Shown here one piece after another: positions 23,409 to 29,702 of a DNA stretch of 29,702 bases (position 1 is the first letter of the stretch; each line of letters opens with the position of its first letter). The notes below the pieces were generated by a model. It searched no databases and was not told the DNA's origin. It saw only the letters and a list, made by a program, of their open reading frames with translations. Location of the stretch: contig JAYQPQ010000015.1 of NCBI GenBank assembly GCA_038145405.1, positions 1-29,702 of the forward strand, read 5' to 3'. This DNA is from JAYQPQ01 sp038145405 (GTDB lineage Bacteria; Pseudomonadota; Gammaproteobacteria; Pseudomonadales; GM7GCV1). Position numbers and translations under genes: made by a program.

Positions 23409-24722
23409 TCAGTCCTCGCCATCCCCCGATTTGCCGGCATCGAGGCGATAGGCCCAGACCCGAACCTTGAGGATTACCTTGTCGGCGACTTCCTGTATTT
23501 CAAAGCGCAGCGTGCCGGCCTGGTGACAGGCAGCGCCATCGGGAATGGCCTCGATATGTTCAATCAGGTAGCCGCTAAGGGTGCGCGGTCCGTGAGTGGG
23601 CAGGGTCCAGCCGGTGATCTTGTTGAAGTCGCGCAGGCTGGCGCGTCCATCCACCAGGTATTCCATGTCGCCCAGTTTGGTGAACTCATCATCGCCTTCA
23701 TCCACATTGGTGGTGTAGTCGCCGACGATTTCCTCGAGGATGTCATCCAAGGTGACTAGACCTTCGACCTCACCGTATTCATCCACTACAAAGCCGATGC
23801 GTCGCCGCAACTTCTGGAAGTTGATGAGCTGTACATTGAGTGGCGTGTTTTCCGGCACAAAGTAGGGCTCGCGGGTAAAGCGCTTGATGGCTTCCTTGGT
23901 TACCTTGTGGTCGCCGGAGCGCAGAATGCGGTTCATGCGCCGCAAGTGCAAGGTGCCCACCACCTTGTTGATGTCGCCATAGTAGACCGGCAGACGGGTG
24001 TACTCGCTGTCGAGAATATGCCGCAGCAGCTTGTCGATGTCCTGGTCCAGGTCGAGCCCGACGATCTCGTTGCGCGGGATCATGATGTCGTTCACCGTGA
24101 CCTTTTCTAGATCCAGAATATTGATCAGCATGTCTTGATGCTGCTCGGGAATCAGGTGGCCGGCCTCATCTACCACGGTGCGCAGTTCGTCCGGGCTGAT
24201 TTGTTCGCGCGCCACCTGGGTCGGGTCCACGCCAAAGAGTCGCGCCAGCGAATTGGTCATCCAGTTAACAAAGATCACCAGCGGCAGGAAGAGGAACAGC
24301 AACAACTTGAGAATGCGTGCAGCGGGAAAAGCGACGCGCTCGGGATGCATCGCAGCCATGGTCTTGGGTGTGACCTCGGCGAAGACCAGCATGATTAGCG
24401 TAAGCAGGATGGTGGTTAGCCAAAGGCCTGCCTCGGTGCCAAACCAGCGCCCGAAGACAATGCCGGCAACCAGAGCGGCGAGGATGTTTACTGCGTTGTT
24501 GCCGATCAGAATCAGGCCGATCAGACGGTCGGGCCGCTCCAGCAGGCGCGCTGCACGACGCGCACCGCGATGATGCTTGCGCAAATGGCGCAGCCGAAAG
24601 CGGTTCAGCGACATCATGGCCGTCTCTGAGCTGGAAAAAAATGCTGACAGGAAGATCAGGAAAACGAGCAAGCCTAAAAGGCTAGCTGTGGAGGCGTCGT
24701 TCAACGCGGCGCGACCCTTCAT
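23409..24722 (-). CDS. corB: CorB/CNNM family (HlyC/CorC) membrane protein
   Basis: A 437-residue protein: an N-terminal DUF21 membrane domain with about four segments (LLGLLVFLIFLSAFFSSSE; LIGLILIGNNAVNIL), a CBS-domain pair (VTVNDIMIPRNEIVGLD; VDEYGEVEGLVTLDDILEEIVGD) and a C-terminal CorC_HlyC domain. This is the CNNM/CorB magnesium-transport family; E. coli YfjD (CorB) is the closest named type. In E. coli corB also follows ypjD and lies near ffh, and that order is kept here apart from the small zinc-ribbon gene in between. Start ATG 24722; a TTG at 24704 is an alternative. Confidence 0.92.
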   Translation of the reverse strand: MKGRAALNDASTASLLGLLVFLIFLSAFFSSSETAMMSLNRFRLRHLRKHHRGARRAARLLERPDRLIGLILIGNNAVNILAALVAGIVFGRWFGTEAGLWLTTILLTLIMLVFAEVTPKTMAAMHPERVAFPAARILKLLLFLFLPLVIFVNWMTNSLARLFGVDPTQVAREQISPDELRTVVDEAGHLIPEQHQDMLINILDLEKVTVNDIMIPRNEIVGLDLDQDIDKLLRHILDSEYTRLPVYYGDINKVVGTLHLRRMNRILRSGDHKVTKEAIKRFTREPYFVPENTPLNVQLINFQKLRRRIGFVVDEYGEVEGLVTLDDILEEIVGDYTTNVDEGDDEFTKLGDMEYLVDGRASLRDFNKITGWTLPTHGPRTLSGYLIEHIEAIPDGAACHQAGTLRFEIQEVADKVILKVRVWAYRLDAGKSGDGED

Positions 24723-24736
24723 TAATTGGGCCTGAC

Positions 24737-24853
24737 ATGGTGAAGGAGTTTGACGACAGCCGCAACACCCCGGTGCGCCTGAATGCTCGGCCCGTCATTG
24801 ATTTTTCCTATTGGTGCCGCGCACAACTGGCCAAGGCAAGAGGGGATGACTAG
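24737..24853 (+). CDS. Possible small ORF, 38 codons
   Basis: ATG GTG at 24737 opens a 38-residue frame ending at TAG 24851-24853: MVKEFDDSRNTPVRLNARPV, then IDFSYWCRAQLAKARGDD. Codons are like those of the surrounding genes, but there is no good ribosome binding site and no family is recognised. It lies in the spacer between the divergent corB start and the zinc-ribbon gene, so it could equally be chance sequence. Confidence 0.25.
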   Translation: MVKEFDDSRNTPVRLNARPVIDFSYWCRAQLAKARGDD

Positions 24854-24909
24854 AATGCCGCGCCAAAAGATGTCCCCTAATCTTTCGTAGCAGTGAGGAA
24901 CTTGCGGAA

Positions 24910-25119
24910 GTGGCTGATCAAACCTGTAAAGCCTGTCTGGTGTGTGGCTCGACCCACGTGGAAAAGCGCCACCGCGAAATCGCGGATATCCTCTGCCTGC
25001 GTTCGGCCAAGTTCCAGTGCCACCAATGTCAGGGCATTCTCTACCGCAAGAACCGCGTCGCTGCGCTTCTCAGCAAATGGCGCAAACCCGCCAACTCCCT
25101 GCCTCACGCCGGGCTTTAG
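24910..25119 (+). CDS. Small zinc-ribbon protein
   Basis: A 69-residue protein with Cys at 6, 9, 12, 29, 37 and 40. CLVC (9-12) and CHQC (37-40) would form a classic two-knuckle zinc ribbon, with LYRKNRVAALLSKWRK as a basic C-terminal helix. The family is not recognised; nucleic-acid or protein binding is possible. The GTG at 24910 has GCGGAA just upstream. Its stop (25117-25119) overlaps the stop of the opposing ypjD gene (25116-25118), so the two genes converge with no spacer. Confidence 0.68.
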   Translation: MADQTCKACLVCGSTHVEKRHREIADILCLRSAKFQCHQCQGILYRKNRVAALLSKWRKPANSLPHAGL

Positions 25120-25913
25120 CGCACAATCCACTCCAGTACGATCTTGGTGCCGGCATAGGCCAGCACTAGGCTGACATAGGCGCCCAGCGTCCAGCGCAGC
25201 GCGCTCTTGCCGCGCCAGCCATAGCGGGCATGGCCCCACCACAACCAGCTATAAAGCACCACGGCAACCACCGAAAAGAAGAATTTGTGGTAGAGGTGCT
25301 GTTCGGCAAAGCTTTGCAGGAACATCAGGCCGGTCGCCACGGCGGCGGCGAGCAGCAGGGTGCCCACGCGCAGCAGGTCGAACATCAGCTTCTCCAGTGC
25401 TTCCATGGGCGGCATATGGCGCAGCAGTGCGTTCAACCGGTGTTCCTTGAGGCGGGCACTGACAAACTTCAACAGCAGCGCTTCTACCGTTGCCATGCTG
25501 AGCAGACCAAAGGCCAGAATCGACAAACTGATATGGGTGGCTTCGCCCAGGCTGAGTTGCAGAGGCGCCGCGCTGGCAGGACTCAGGCTGCTCGCCAGGA
25601 TGGCGACCAGGGACAGCGGGGCGAGCAACAACAGCAGCGGACGGGTAGGGCGGAACTCGCTGCTGACCACCACCATCAGGGTGGTTACCGCCAGAATCAG
25701 GTTAAGGCTGCGCAACAGGCTGAAATCGGTGCCGTTGGCACCGTGCATCTGCAGCAGTGCGCCGAGAATATGCGCCAGCGCTGCCAGGCTGCCAATCGCC
25801 AGAACCGTGCTTGCGCGCGATCCTCGTCCAAAAAAGAGTTTGCCGGCCAGGCTCCAGGAAACCCAGAGATAGCCGAGGGCGCAAAAGAGAAATAGCAGGG
25901 TCGAAATACTCAT
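25116..25913 (-). CDS. ypjD: YpjD-type inner membrane protein (cytochrome c assembly family, CorE-like)
   Basis: A 265-residue polytopic membrane protein with about eight segments, of the CcsA/HemX-like cytochrome-assembly fold. EATHISLSILAFGLLSMATVEALLL and the terminal HKFFFSVVAVVLYSWLWWG match YpjD. In E. coli ypjD lies between ffh and corB, as here, and has been linked to divalent-metal transport (CorE). ATG 25913 opens with MSISTLLFLFCALGYLW; the frame stays open upstream to 25979 but only through the promoter area. It is divergent from ffh. Confidence 0.9.
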   Translation of the reverse strand: MSISTLLFLFCALGYLWVSWSLAGKLFFGRGSRASTVLAIGSLAALAHILGALLQMHGANGTDFSLLRSLNLILAVTTLMVVVSSEFRPTRPLLLLLAPLSLVAILASSLSPASAAPLQLSLGEATHISLSILAFGLLSMATVEALLLKFVSARLKEHRLNALLRHMPPMEALEKLMFDLLRVGTLLLAAAVATGLMFLQSFAEQHLYHKFFFSVVAVVLYSWLWWGHARYGWRGKSALRWTLGAYVSLVLAYAGTKIVLEWIVR

Positions 25914-26052
25914 GGTCGTGCCGTTTTCGCTGCAGCGGAGTTTGTCACAGCTGCCGTCGCGGTGAAAGCCGAGGGGCAAAGCGCGTAGGCCAGAGTCGAG
26001 ATTTCAAGGCAACCGCAAGCACCTGGAATTCGTTTGTCTCTGCCGCGGCATC

Positions 26053-26081
26053 CTGCATTGCGCGCGCTGATTGGGTATACT
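26053..26081 (+). promoter_or_regulatory. Candidate promoter of ffh
   Basis: A strong -10 TATACT at 26076-26081 with a poor -35-like CTGCAT at 26053-26058 (17-bp spacer). Transcription would start near 26088, giving a leader of about 25 nt before the ffh ATG at 26113. No clear ribosome binding site is seen in that leader. Confidence 0.5.
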
Positions 26082-26112
26082 CGCCGCTCGTTTTTGCTCG
26101 CCTTCCGAATTC

Positions 26113-27543
26113 ATGTTCGACAGCCTTCAGCAACGTCTTTCGCACACCCTTAAGCGCATCAGCGGTAATGCCCGGCTGACCGAAGAGAATGTCGCCGACA
26201 GCCTGCGCGAAGTGCGCTTGTCGCTGCTCGAAGCCGATGTCGCCCTGCCGGTCGTCAAGGTCTTTATCGACCGGGTGCGTGAGCGCGCCCTGGGCGCCGA
26301 GGTGCAGGCCAGCCTGTCGCCGGGTCAGCAGTTCCTCAAGATAGTGCAGGCCGAGCTGGTCGAGATGATGGGGGGCGACAATCAGGCGCTCAATTTGGCG
26401 ACCAAGCCGCCGGCCATTGTGCTGATGGCCGGTCTGCAGGGTGCTGGTAAAACCACCAGCGCCGCCAAGCTGGCGCGCTACCTGAAAGAGCGCCAGGGAA
26501 AATCGGTCATGCTGGTCAGCGCCGACGTCAATCGTCCTGCGGCAATCGAACAGTTAAAGACGCTGGCAGGTGAAGTGGGCGCCGGGTTTTTCCCCAGCGA
26601 CAGTGGTCAGAAACCACTGGGCATCGTGCGGGCGGCACGCGCTCAGGCGGCGCGCCAGTTTGCCGATGTGCTGATCGTCGATACCGCCGGTCGCCAGAGC
26701 GTCGACCAGGCCATGATGGATGAAATCGCCGCCCTGCAAACAGAGCTGCAGCCGACCGAAACCCTTTTCGTTATCGATGCCATGAGCGGTCAGGATGCCG
26801 TAGCGACCGCCACCGCCTTTAACCAGGTGCTGGAGCTAACCGGCGTGGTGCTGACCAAGGTGGATGGCGATGCGCGCGGCGGCGCAGCGCTGTCGGTGCG
26901 CCAGGTCACAGGCAAACCGATCAAGTTTCTCGGCCTGGGTGAAAAATCCGATGCGCTGGAACCATTTCACCCCGAGCGGATCGCCTCGCGTATTCTGGGT
27001 ATGGGCGATGTGCTCTCCCTGATTGAAGAGGTCGAGCGCAAGGTCGATCGCGCCAAGGCCGAAAAGCTGGCGCGCAAGATGCAGTCTGGCAAGGGCAAGG
27101 GCTTTGACCTGGAGGATATGCGCGATCAGTTTCAGCAAATGCGCAATATGGGCGGCATGGGCGCCCTGCTCGACAAGTTGCCCGGCATGGGGCAGGTGAG
27201 TGCGGCGCTGGAGCAGGTCGACACCAGCAGGCAGTTTGCCCGTATGGAAGCCATCATCAATTCCATGACGCCGCGCGAGCGACGCCAGCCCGATACCCTG
27301 AATGGCTCGCGCAAGCGGCGCATTACCCTGGGGTCGGGTACTAGCATCCAGGACCTCAACCGCCTGCTCAAACAGCACAAGCAGATGCAGAAAATGATGA
27401 AAAAGATGGGCGGTGCCAAGGGGATGGGCAAGATGATGAATATGATAGGAGGCATGCCAAATCCAGGCGCCATGTCGCGCGGAATGGGCGGAATGCCGGG
27501 GGGCGGACTGCCCTTCCAGCCGAAAAAGAACAAATTTTTCTAA
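26113..27543 (+). CDS. ffh: Signal recognition particle GTPase Ffh (SRP54)
   Basis: A 476-residue SRP GTPase that binds 4.5S RNA and signal sequences and delivers nascent membrane proteins to FtsY. N domain (MFDSLQQRLSHTLKRISGNARL), then the G domain with P-loop GLQGAGKTTSAAKLA, SADVNRPAAIEQL, IVDTAGR and TKVDGDARGGAAL, then the Met-rich M domain (MRNMGGMGALLDKLPGMGQ; KMMKKMGGAKGMGKMMNMIGG). The length is slightly above the E. coli 453, from the Gly/Met-rich tail. The family's conserved MFD start fixes ATG 26113; the frame is open to 26071 but there it covers the promoter. Confidence 0.98.
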   Translation: MFDSLQQRLSHTLKRISGNARLTEENVADSLREVRLSLLEADVALPVVKVFIDRVRERALGAEVQASLSPGQQFLKIVQAELVEMMGGDNQALNLATKPPAIVLMAGLQGAGKTTSAAKLARYLKERQGKSVMLVSADVNRPAAIEQLKTLAGEVGAGFFPSDSGQKPLGIVRAARAQAARQFADVLIVDTAGRQSVDQAMMDEIAALQTELQPTETLFVIDAMSGQDAVATATAFNQVLELTGVVLTKVDGDARGGAALSVRQVTGKPIKFLGLGEKSDALEPFHPERIASRILGMGDVLSLIEEVERKVDRAKAEKLARKMQSGKGKGFDLEDMRDQFQQMRNMGGMGALLDKLPGMGQVSAALEQVDTSRQFARMEAIINSMTPRERRQPDTLNGSRKRRITLGSGTSIQDLNRLLKQHKQMQKMMKKMGGAKGMGKMMNMIGGMPNPGAMSRGMGGMPGGGLPFQPKKNKFF

Positions 27544-27558
27544 GCCCCGGAAAAAAGG

Positions 27559-27587
27559 TTTTATTCGTCCCGGGAATTCCGTAAAAT
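27559..27587 (+). promoter_or_regulatory. Candidate promoter of the rpsP operon
   Basis: A -10-like TAAAAT at 27582-27587 has a weak TTTTAT 17 bp upstream (27559-27564). RNA would begin near 27594, just ahead of the hairpin-plus-T-run at 27599-27622. The -35 is poor. Confidence 0.4.
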
Positions 27588-27598
27588 ACGCGCCCTTT

Positions 27599-27622
27599 CG
27601 GGGCCTTAGCTCCGGTTTTTTT
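27599..27622 (+). terminator. Terminator-like hairpin between ffh and rpsP (possible attenuator)
   Basis: CGGGG (27599-27603) pairs with CTCCG (27610-27614, one G-U), loop CCTTAG, followed by G and seven T (27616-27622). It can end transcription from ffh, or act as an attenuator in the rpsP leader. The overlapping sequence GCCC-TTTCG-GGGC can form a competing hairpin that would disrupt it. The stem is short, so strength is doubtful. Confidence 0.45.
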
Positions 27623-27679
27623 ATGGAATTTCAGTGCGTTACCCTTCGGTGGCGCAGTTACTTAAAGAGTGTATACGAC

Positions 27680-27940
27680 ATGGTAACCATTCGACTGTCA
27701 CGCGGCGGCGCCAAAAAGCGACCTTTCTACCATCTGACGGTGGCCGATAGCCGGCGTTCGCGCGACGGACGTCGCATTGAGCAAGTGGGGTTCTACAACC
27801 CCCTGGCCCGCGGCTCGGAAGACAAGCTGCGTGTTGACCTGGAGCGCGTCGATTTCTGGATCGGTCAGGGCGCCCAGGTTTCCCAGCGTGTTTCCGGCCT
27901 GGTCAAGCAAGCTCGCGAGGCCGCTGCCGCTAGCAACTGA
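27680..27940 (+). CDS. rpsP: 30S ribosomal protein S16
   Basis: An 86-residue S16, a normal length: MVTIRLSRGGAKKRPFYHLT at the N-terminus, then DSRRSRDGRRIEQVGFYNPL and the DLERVDFWIGQGAQVSQRV helix. It binds 16S rRNA and helps early 30S assembly. ATG 27680 is the conserved start; the frame extends to 27623 only through leader sequence. It is the first gene of the rpsP-rimM-trmD-rplS operon. Confidence 0.98.
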   Translation: MVTIRLSRGGAKKRPFYHLTVADSRRSRDGRRIEQVGFYNPLARGSEDKLRVDLERVDFWIGQGAQVSQRVSGLVKQAREAAAASN

Positions 27941-27959
27941 GCCCGGATAGACGCGTTAC

Positions 27960-28520
27960 GTGACAACGCGTGACCCGAACCCTGAAGCGAACCCTGCCTG
28001 TATCTCGCTAGGCAGGATTTCCGCGGTGCAGGGCGTGCGGGGCTGGCTCAAGGTCTTTTCCGACACCGAGCCCCGCGAACAGATTTTTCAGTACCCGCAG
28101 TGGTGGATTGAACACCGCGGAGGGGTAAGCCAGATACAGCCGCTGGAATGGAAGCACAGCGGCAAGACGCTGATCGTCAAACTGGCCGGAGTGGATAGCC
28201 GCGAAGAGGCAGCCACCTGGGTGGGAGCGAAGATCGGCATCCCGGCAGGCGACATGCCGAGTCTGGAATCCGGTCAGTATTACTGGTTCCAGTTGGAGGG
28301 TCTGCAAGCCTGGACCCGCGACGCCCAAGGGCGCGAGCTGGTCCTGGGGCAGGTGGATCATCTGCTGGAGACCGGCGCCAACGATGTGCTGGTGATCCGG
28401 CCGACGCCGGAGAGCATTGATGACAGGGAGCGATTGGTTCCCTGGAGTCTGCAGCAAACGGTAGTGCAGGTGGATCTCCACGCGGGCCGTATCGAGCTCG
28501 ATTGGGATGCGGAGTTCTAG
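27960..28520 (+). CDS. rimM: 16S rRNA processing protein RimM
   Basis: A 186-residue 30S maturation factor that acts with S19 during head assembly. The N-terminal beta-barrel opens with LGRISAVQGVRGWLKVFSDT, and the C-terminal PRC-barrel contains YYWFQLEGLQ, VDHLLETGANDVLVI and LVPWS. Start GTG 27960 is 19 bp after rpsP. The TAG stop (28518-28520) is part of the AGGAG ribosome binding site of trmD. Confidence 0.96.
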   Translation: MTTRDPNPEANPACISLGRISAVQGVRGWLKVFSDTEPREQIFQYPQWWIEHRGGVSQIQPLEWKHSGKTLIVKLAGVDSREEAATWVGAKIGIPAGDMPSLESGQYYWFQLEGLQAWTRDAQGRELVLGQVDHLLETGANDVLVIRPTPESIDDRERLVPWSLQQTVVQVDLHAGRIELDWDAEF

Positions 28521-28529
28521 GAGCGTGAC

Positions 28530-29249
28530 GTGAAAATTGCCGTGGTGACGCTCTTCCCCGAAATGTTTGTCGCACTGACAGATTCCGGGATCAGCGGCAG
28601 GGCGGTGCGCAACGGACTGGTGGAACTGCGGTTTTTTAATCCGCGCGATTTTGCCACCGATAAGCACCGCACCGTGGACGACCGGCCCTACGGCGGTGGC
28701 CCCGGCATGGTGATGCGCTGCGAACCGCTGCGCGACGCGGTACAGTCCGCACGGCAGTGGATGGATGCGCATGCGCCGCTGCAGGTGATCTACCTGTCGC
28801 CCCAGGGCCAGGCGTTGCAGCAGGCAGGTGTGCGCCAGCTGGCGCAGGCGGAGCAACTTATCCTGGTTGCCGGCCGCTACGAAGGAGTCGACGAGCGCTT
28901 TATCCAGAGCGAGATCGACCAGGAGATTTCGATCGGCGACTACGTCGTCAGCGGCGGGGAGCTCCCCGCCATGGTGATGATGGATGCGCTGATTCGCTGC
29001 CTGCCAGGCGCCTTGGGCGACGAGCAGTCGGCGGACCAGGACTCCTTTACTGAGGGGTTGCTGGATTGGCCGCACTACACACGGCCGGAGAGTTTTGCGG
29101 GCATGGAAGTGCCCGATGTGCTGCTCTCAGGGGATCACGCCCGCATCGCTGAATGGCGACGTCGGCAAGCTCTGGAGCGCACCCGAAAACGACGTCCCGA
29201 TCTGCTGGCTTCGGCCGGGCAGGGGGATAAAAAAGACATCATGATTTGA
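28530..29249 (+). CDS. trmD: tRNA (guanine-37-N1)-methyltransferase
   Basis: A 239-residue SPOUT-fold enzyme that methylates G37 of tRNAs reading CNN and CGG codons, preventing +1 frameshifts. The AdoMet knot is visible in LILVAGRYEGVDERFI and EISIGDYVVSGGELPAMVMMDA; DDRPYGGGPGMVM and ERTRKRRPDLL are also family marks. Start GTG 28530 follows AGGAG, which overlaps the rimM stop. The length is typical. Confidence 0.98.
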   Translation: MKIAVVTLFPEMFVALTDSGISGRAVRNGLVELRFFNPRDFATDKHRTVDDRPYGGGPGMVMRCEPLRDAVQSARQWMDAHAPLQVIYLSPQGQALQQAGVRQLAQAEQLILVAGRYEGVDERFIQSEIDQEISIGDYVVSGGELPAMVMMDALIRCLPGALGDEQSADQDSFTEGLLDWPHYTRPESFAGMEVPDVLLSGDHARIAEWRRRQALERTRKRRPDLLASAGQGDKKDIMI

Positions 29250-29270
29250 TCGCTTGATCAGGAGCCAAAA

Positions 29271-29663
29271 ATGAGCGGAAAGAACAAGGTAATTGCCGAG
29301 CTCGAAAAAGAGCAGATGCGCCAGTTGCCGGAATTTGCACCGGGCGACACCGTCGTCGTGCAGGTGAAGGTGAAAGAAGGTACCCGCGAGCGCCTGCAGG
29401 CCTTTGAAGGCGTCGTGATCGGTATCCGCAACCGCGGACTGGGTTCCTCCTTTACCGTGCGCAAAATTTCCCACGGTATTGGCGTCGAGCGTACTTTCCA
29501 GACCCATAGCCCGGTCGTCGACAGCGTCAGCGTCAAGCGCAAGGGCGATGTGCGTCAAGCCAAGCTGTATTACCTGCGCGACCTGCAGGGCAAGGCGGCT
29601 CGAATCAAGGAAAAACTGGACCTCAAGGGCAAGCTGGATTCCGACGAATCGACCGAAGACTGA
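29271..29663 (+). CDS. rplS: 50S ribosomal protein L19
   Basis: A 130-residue L19 located at the 30S-50S interface. FAPGDTVVVQVKVKEGTRERLQAFEGVVI and GVERTFQTHSPVVDSVSVKRKGDVRQAKLYYLRDLQGKAARIKEKL are nearly canonical. The tail is longer than the usual 115-118 residues and ends acidic (KLDSDESTED), which occurs in some relatives. ATG 29271 follows AGGAG. It is the last gene of the operon and runs into a strong terminator. Confidence 0.98.
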   Translation: MSGKNKVIAELEKEQMRQLPEFAPGDTVVVQVKVKEGTRERLQAFEGVVIGIRNRGLGSSFTVRKISHGIGVERTFQTHSPVVDSVSVKRKGDVRQAKLYYLRDLQGKAARIKEKLDLKGKLDSDESTED

Positions 29664-29692
29664 AAAAAAGCGCCGCAAGGCGCTTTTTTTTT
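29663..29692 (+). terminator. Rho-independent terminator after rplS
   Basis: A-run, then stem AGCGCC (29669-29674), loop GCAA, stem GGCGCT (29679-29684), then a run of T to 29692. The stem is perfect and GC-rich with a GNRA tetraloop, and the A-run can extend pairing with the T-run. It may work in both directions. Confidence 0.93.
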
Positions 29693-29702
29693 CGCCCCGA
29701 TA

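Noticed and set aside
23400..23418. CGAGGA/TCCTCG hairpin between the EthD and corB stops, considered as a bidirectional terminator
   Set aside because: The stem is only six pairs, with no T-run on either side, and it includes the last corB codons.
28008..29075. A 355-residue - strand frame opposite rimM and trmD
   Set aside because: Antisense shadow of two conserved genes; rich in His, Gln and Leu as expected for complement sequence.

Overview
The window (about 29.7 kb, GC-rich, densely packed) is a chromosomal segment of a gammaproteobacterium. The evidence is synteny: rpsP-rimM-trmD-rplS next to ffh, ffh divergent from ypjD, ypjD followed by corB, and mltF divergent from a long fused purL. 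I cannot name the genus; the layout and the EthD/SDR cluster recall Pseudomonadales or Cellvibrionales-type bacteria. No tRNA, rRNA, insertion sequence, phage gene or CRISPR array was seen. GTG and TTG starts are common.

Region 1 (1-5258, + strand) is a tight operon encoding a whole route from arginine to spermidine: the end of arginine decarboxylase (speA), a saccharopine-dehydrogenase-like carboxyspermidine dehydrogenase, carboxy(nor)spermidine decarboxylase (nspC), agmatine deiminase (aguA) and N-carbamoylputrescine amidase (aguB). The last gene, overlapping aguB by 4 nt, encodes the proteasome-like peptidase Anbu, which is the most unusual association in the window. Region 2 (5316-10004, - strand) holds a peroxiredoxin, mutS and a GNAT-nitrilase fusion. 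The fusion's natural start overlaps the mutS stop, but an in-frame amber codon sits 13 codons in.

Region 3 (10145-12266, + strand) is tadA, a TerC-family membrane protein and an FAH-family hydrolase, coupled by 4-nt stop/start overlaps. Region 4 (12267-13547) contains no intact gene: a type IV pilin-like gene with two in-frame stops (- strand) and a small membrane-protein gene with one in-frame stop (+ strand). Together with the GNAT-nitrilase this makes four in-frame nonsense codons in three genes with no frameshift, and each is one C-to-T change from a glutamine codon. TAA and TAG end many normal genes here, so this is not a changed genetic code.

Region 5 (13548-21181) has mltF divergent from purL, a ZIP metal transporter directly after purL, two divergent NUDIX hydrolases and a DUF1289 protein. 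Region 6 (21310-23388) is a three-gene unit: an SDR-fold protein that appears to lack the catalytic Tyr and Lys, and two EthD-like proteins. Region 7 (23409-29702) has corB and ypjD on the - strand with a small zinc-ribbon gene between them, then ffh, then the rpsP-rimM-trmD-rplS operon ending in a strong terminator.
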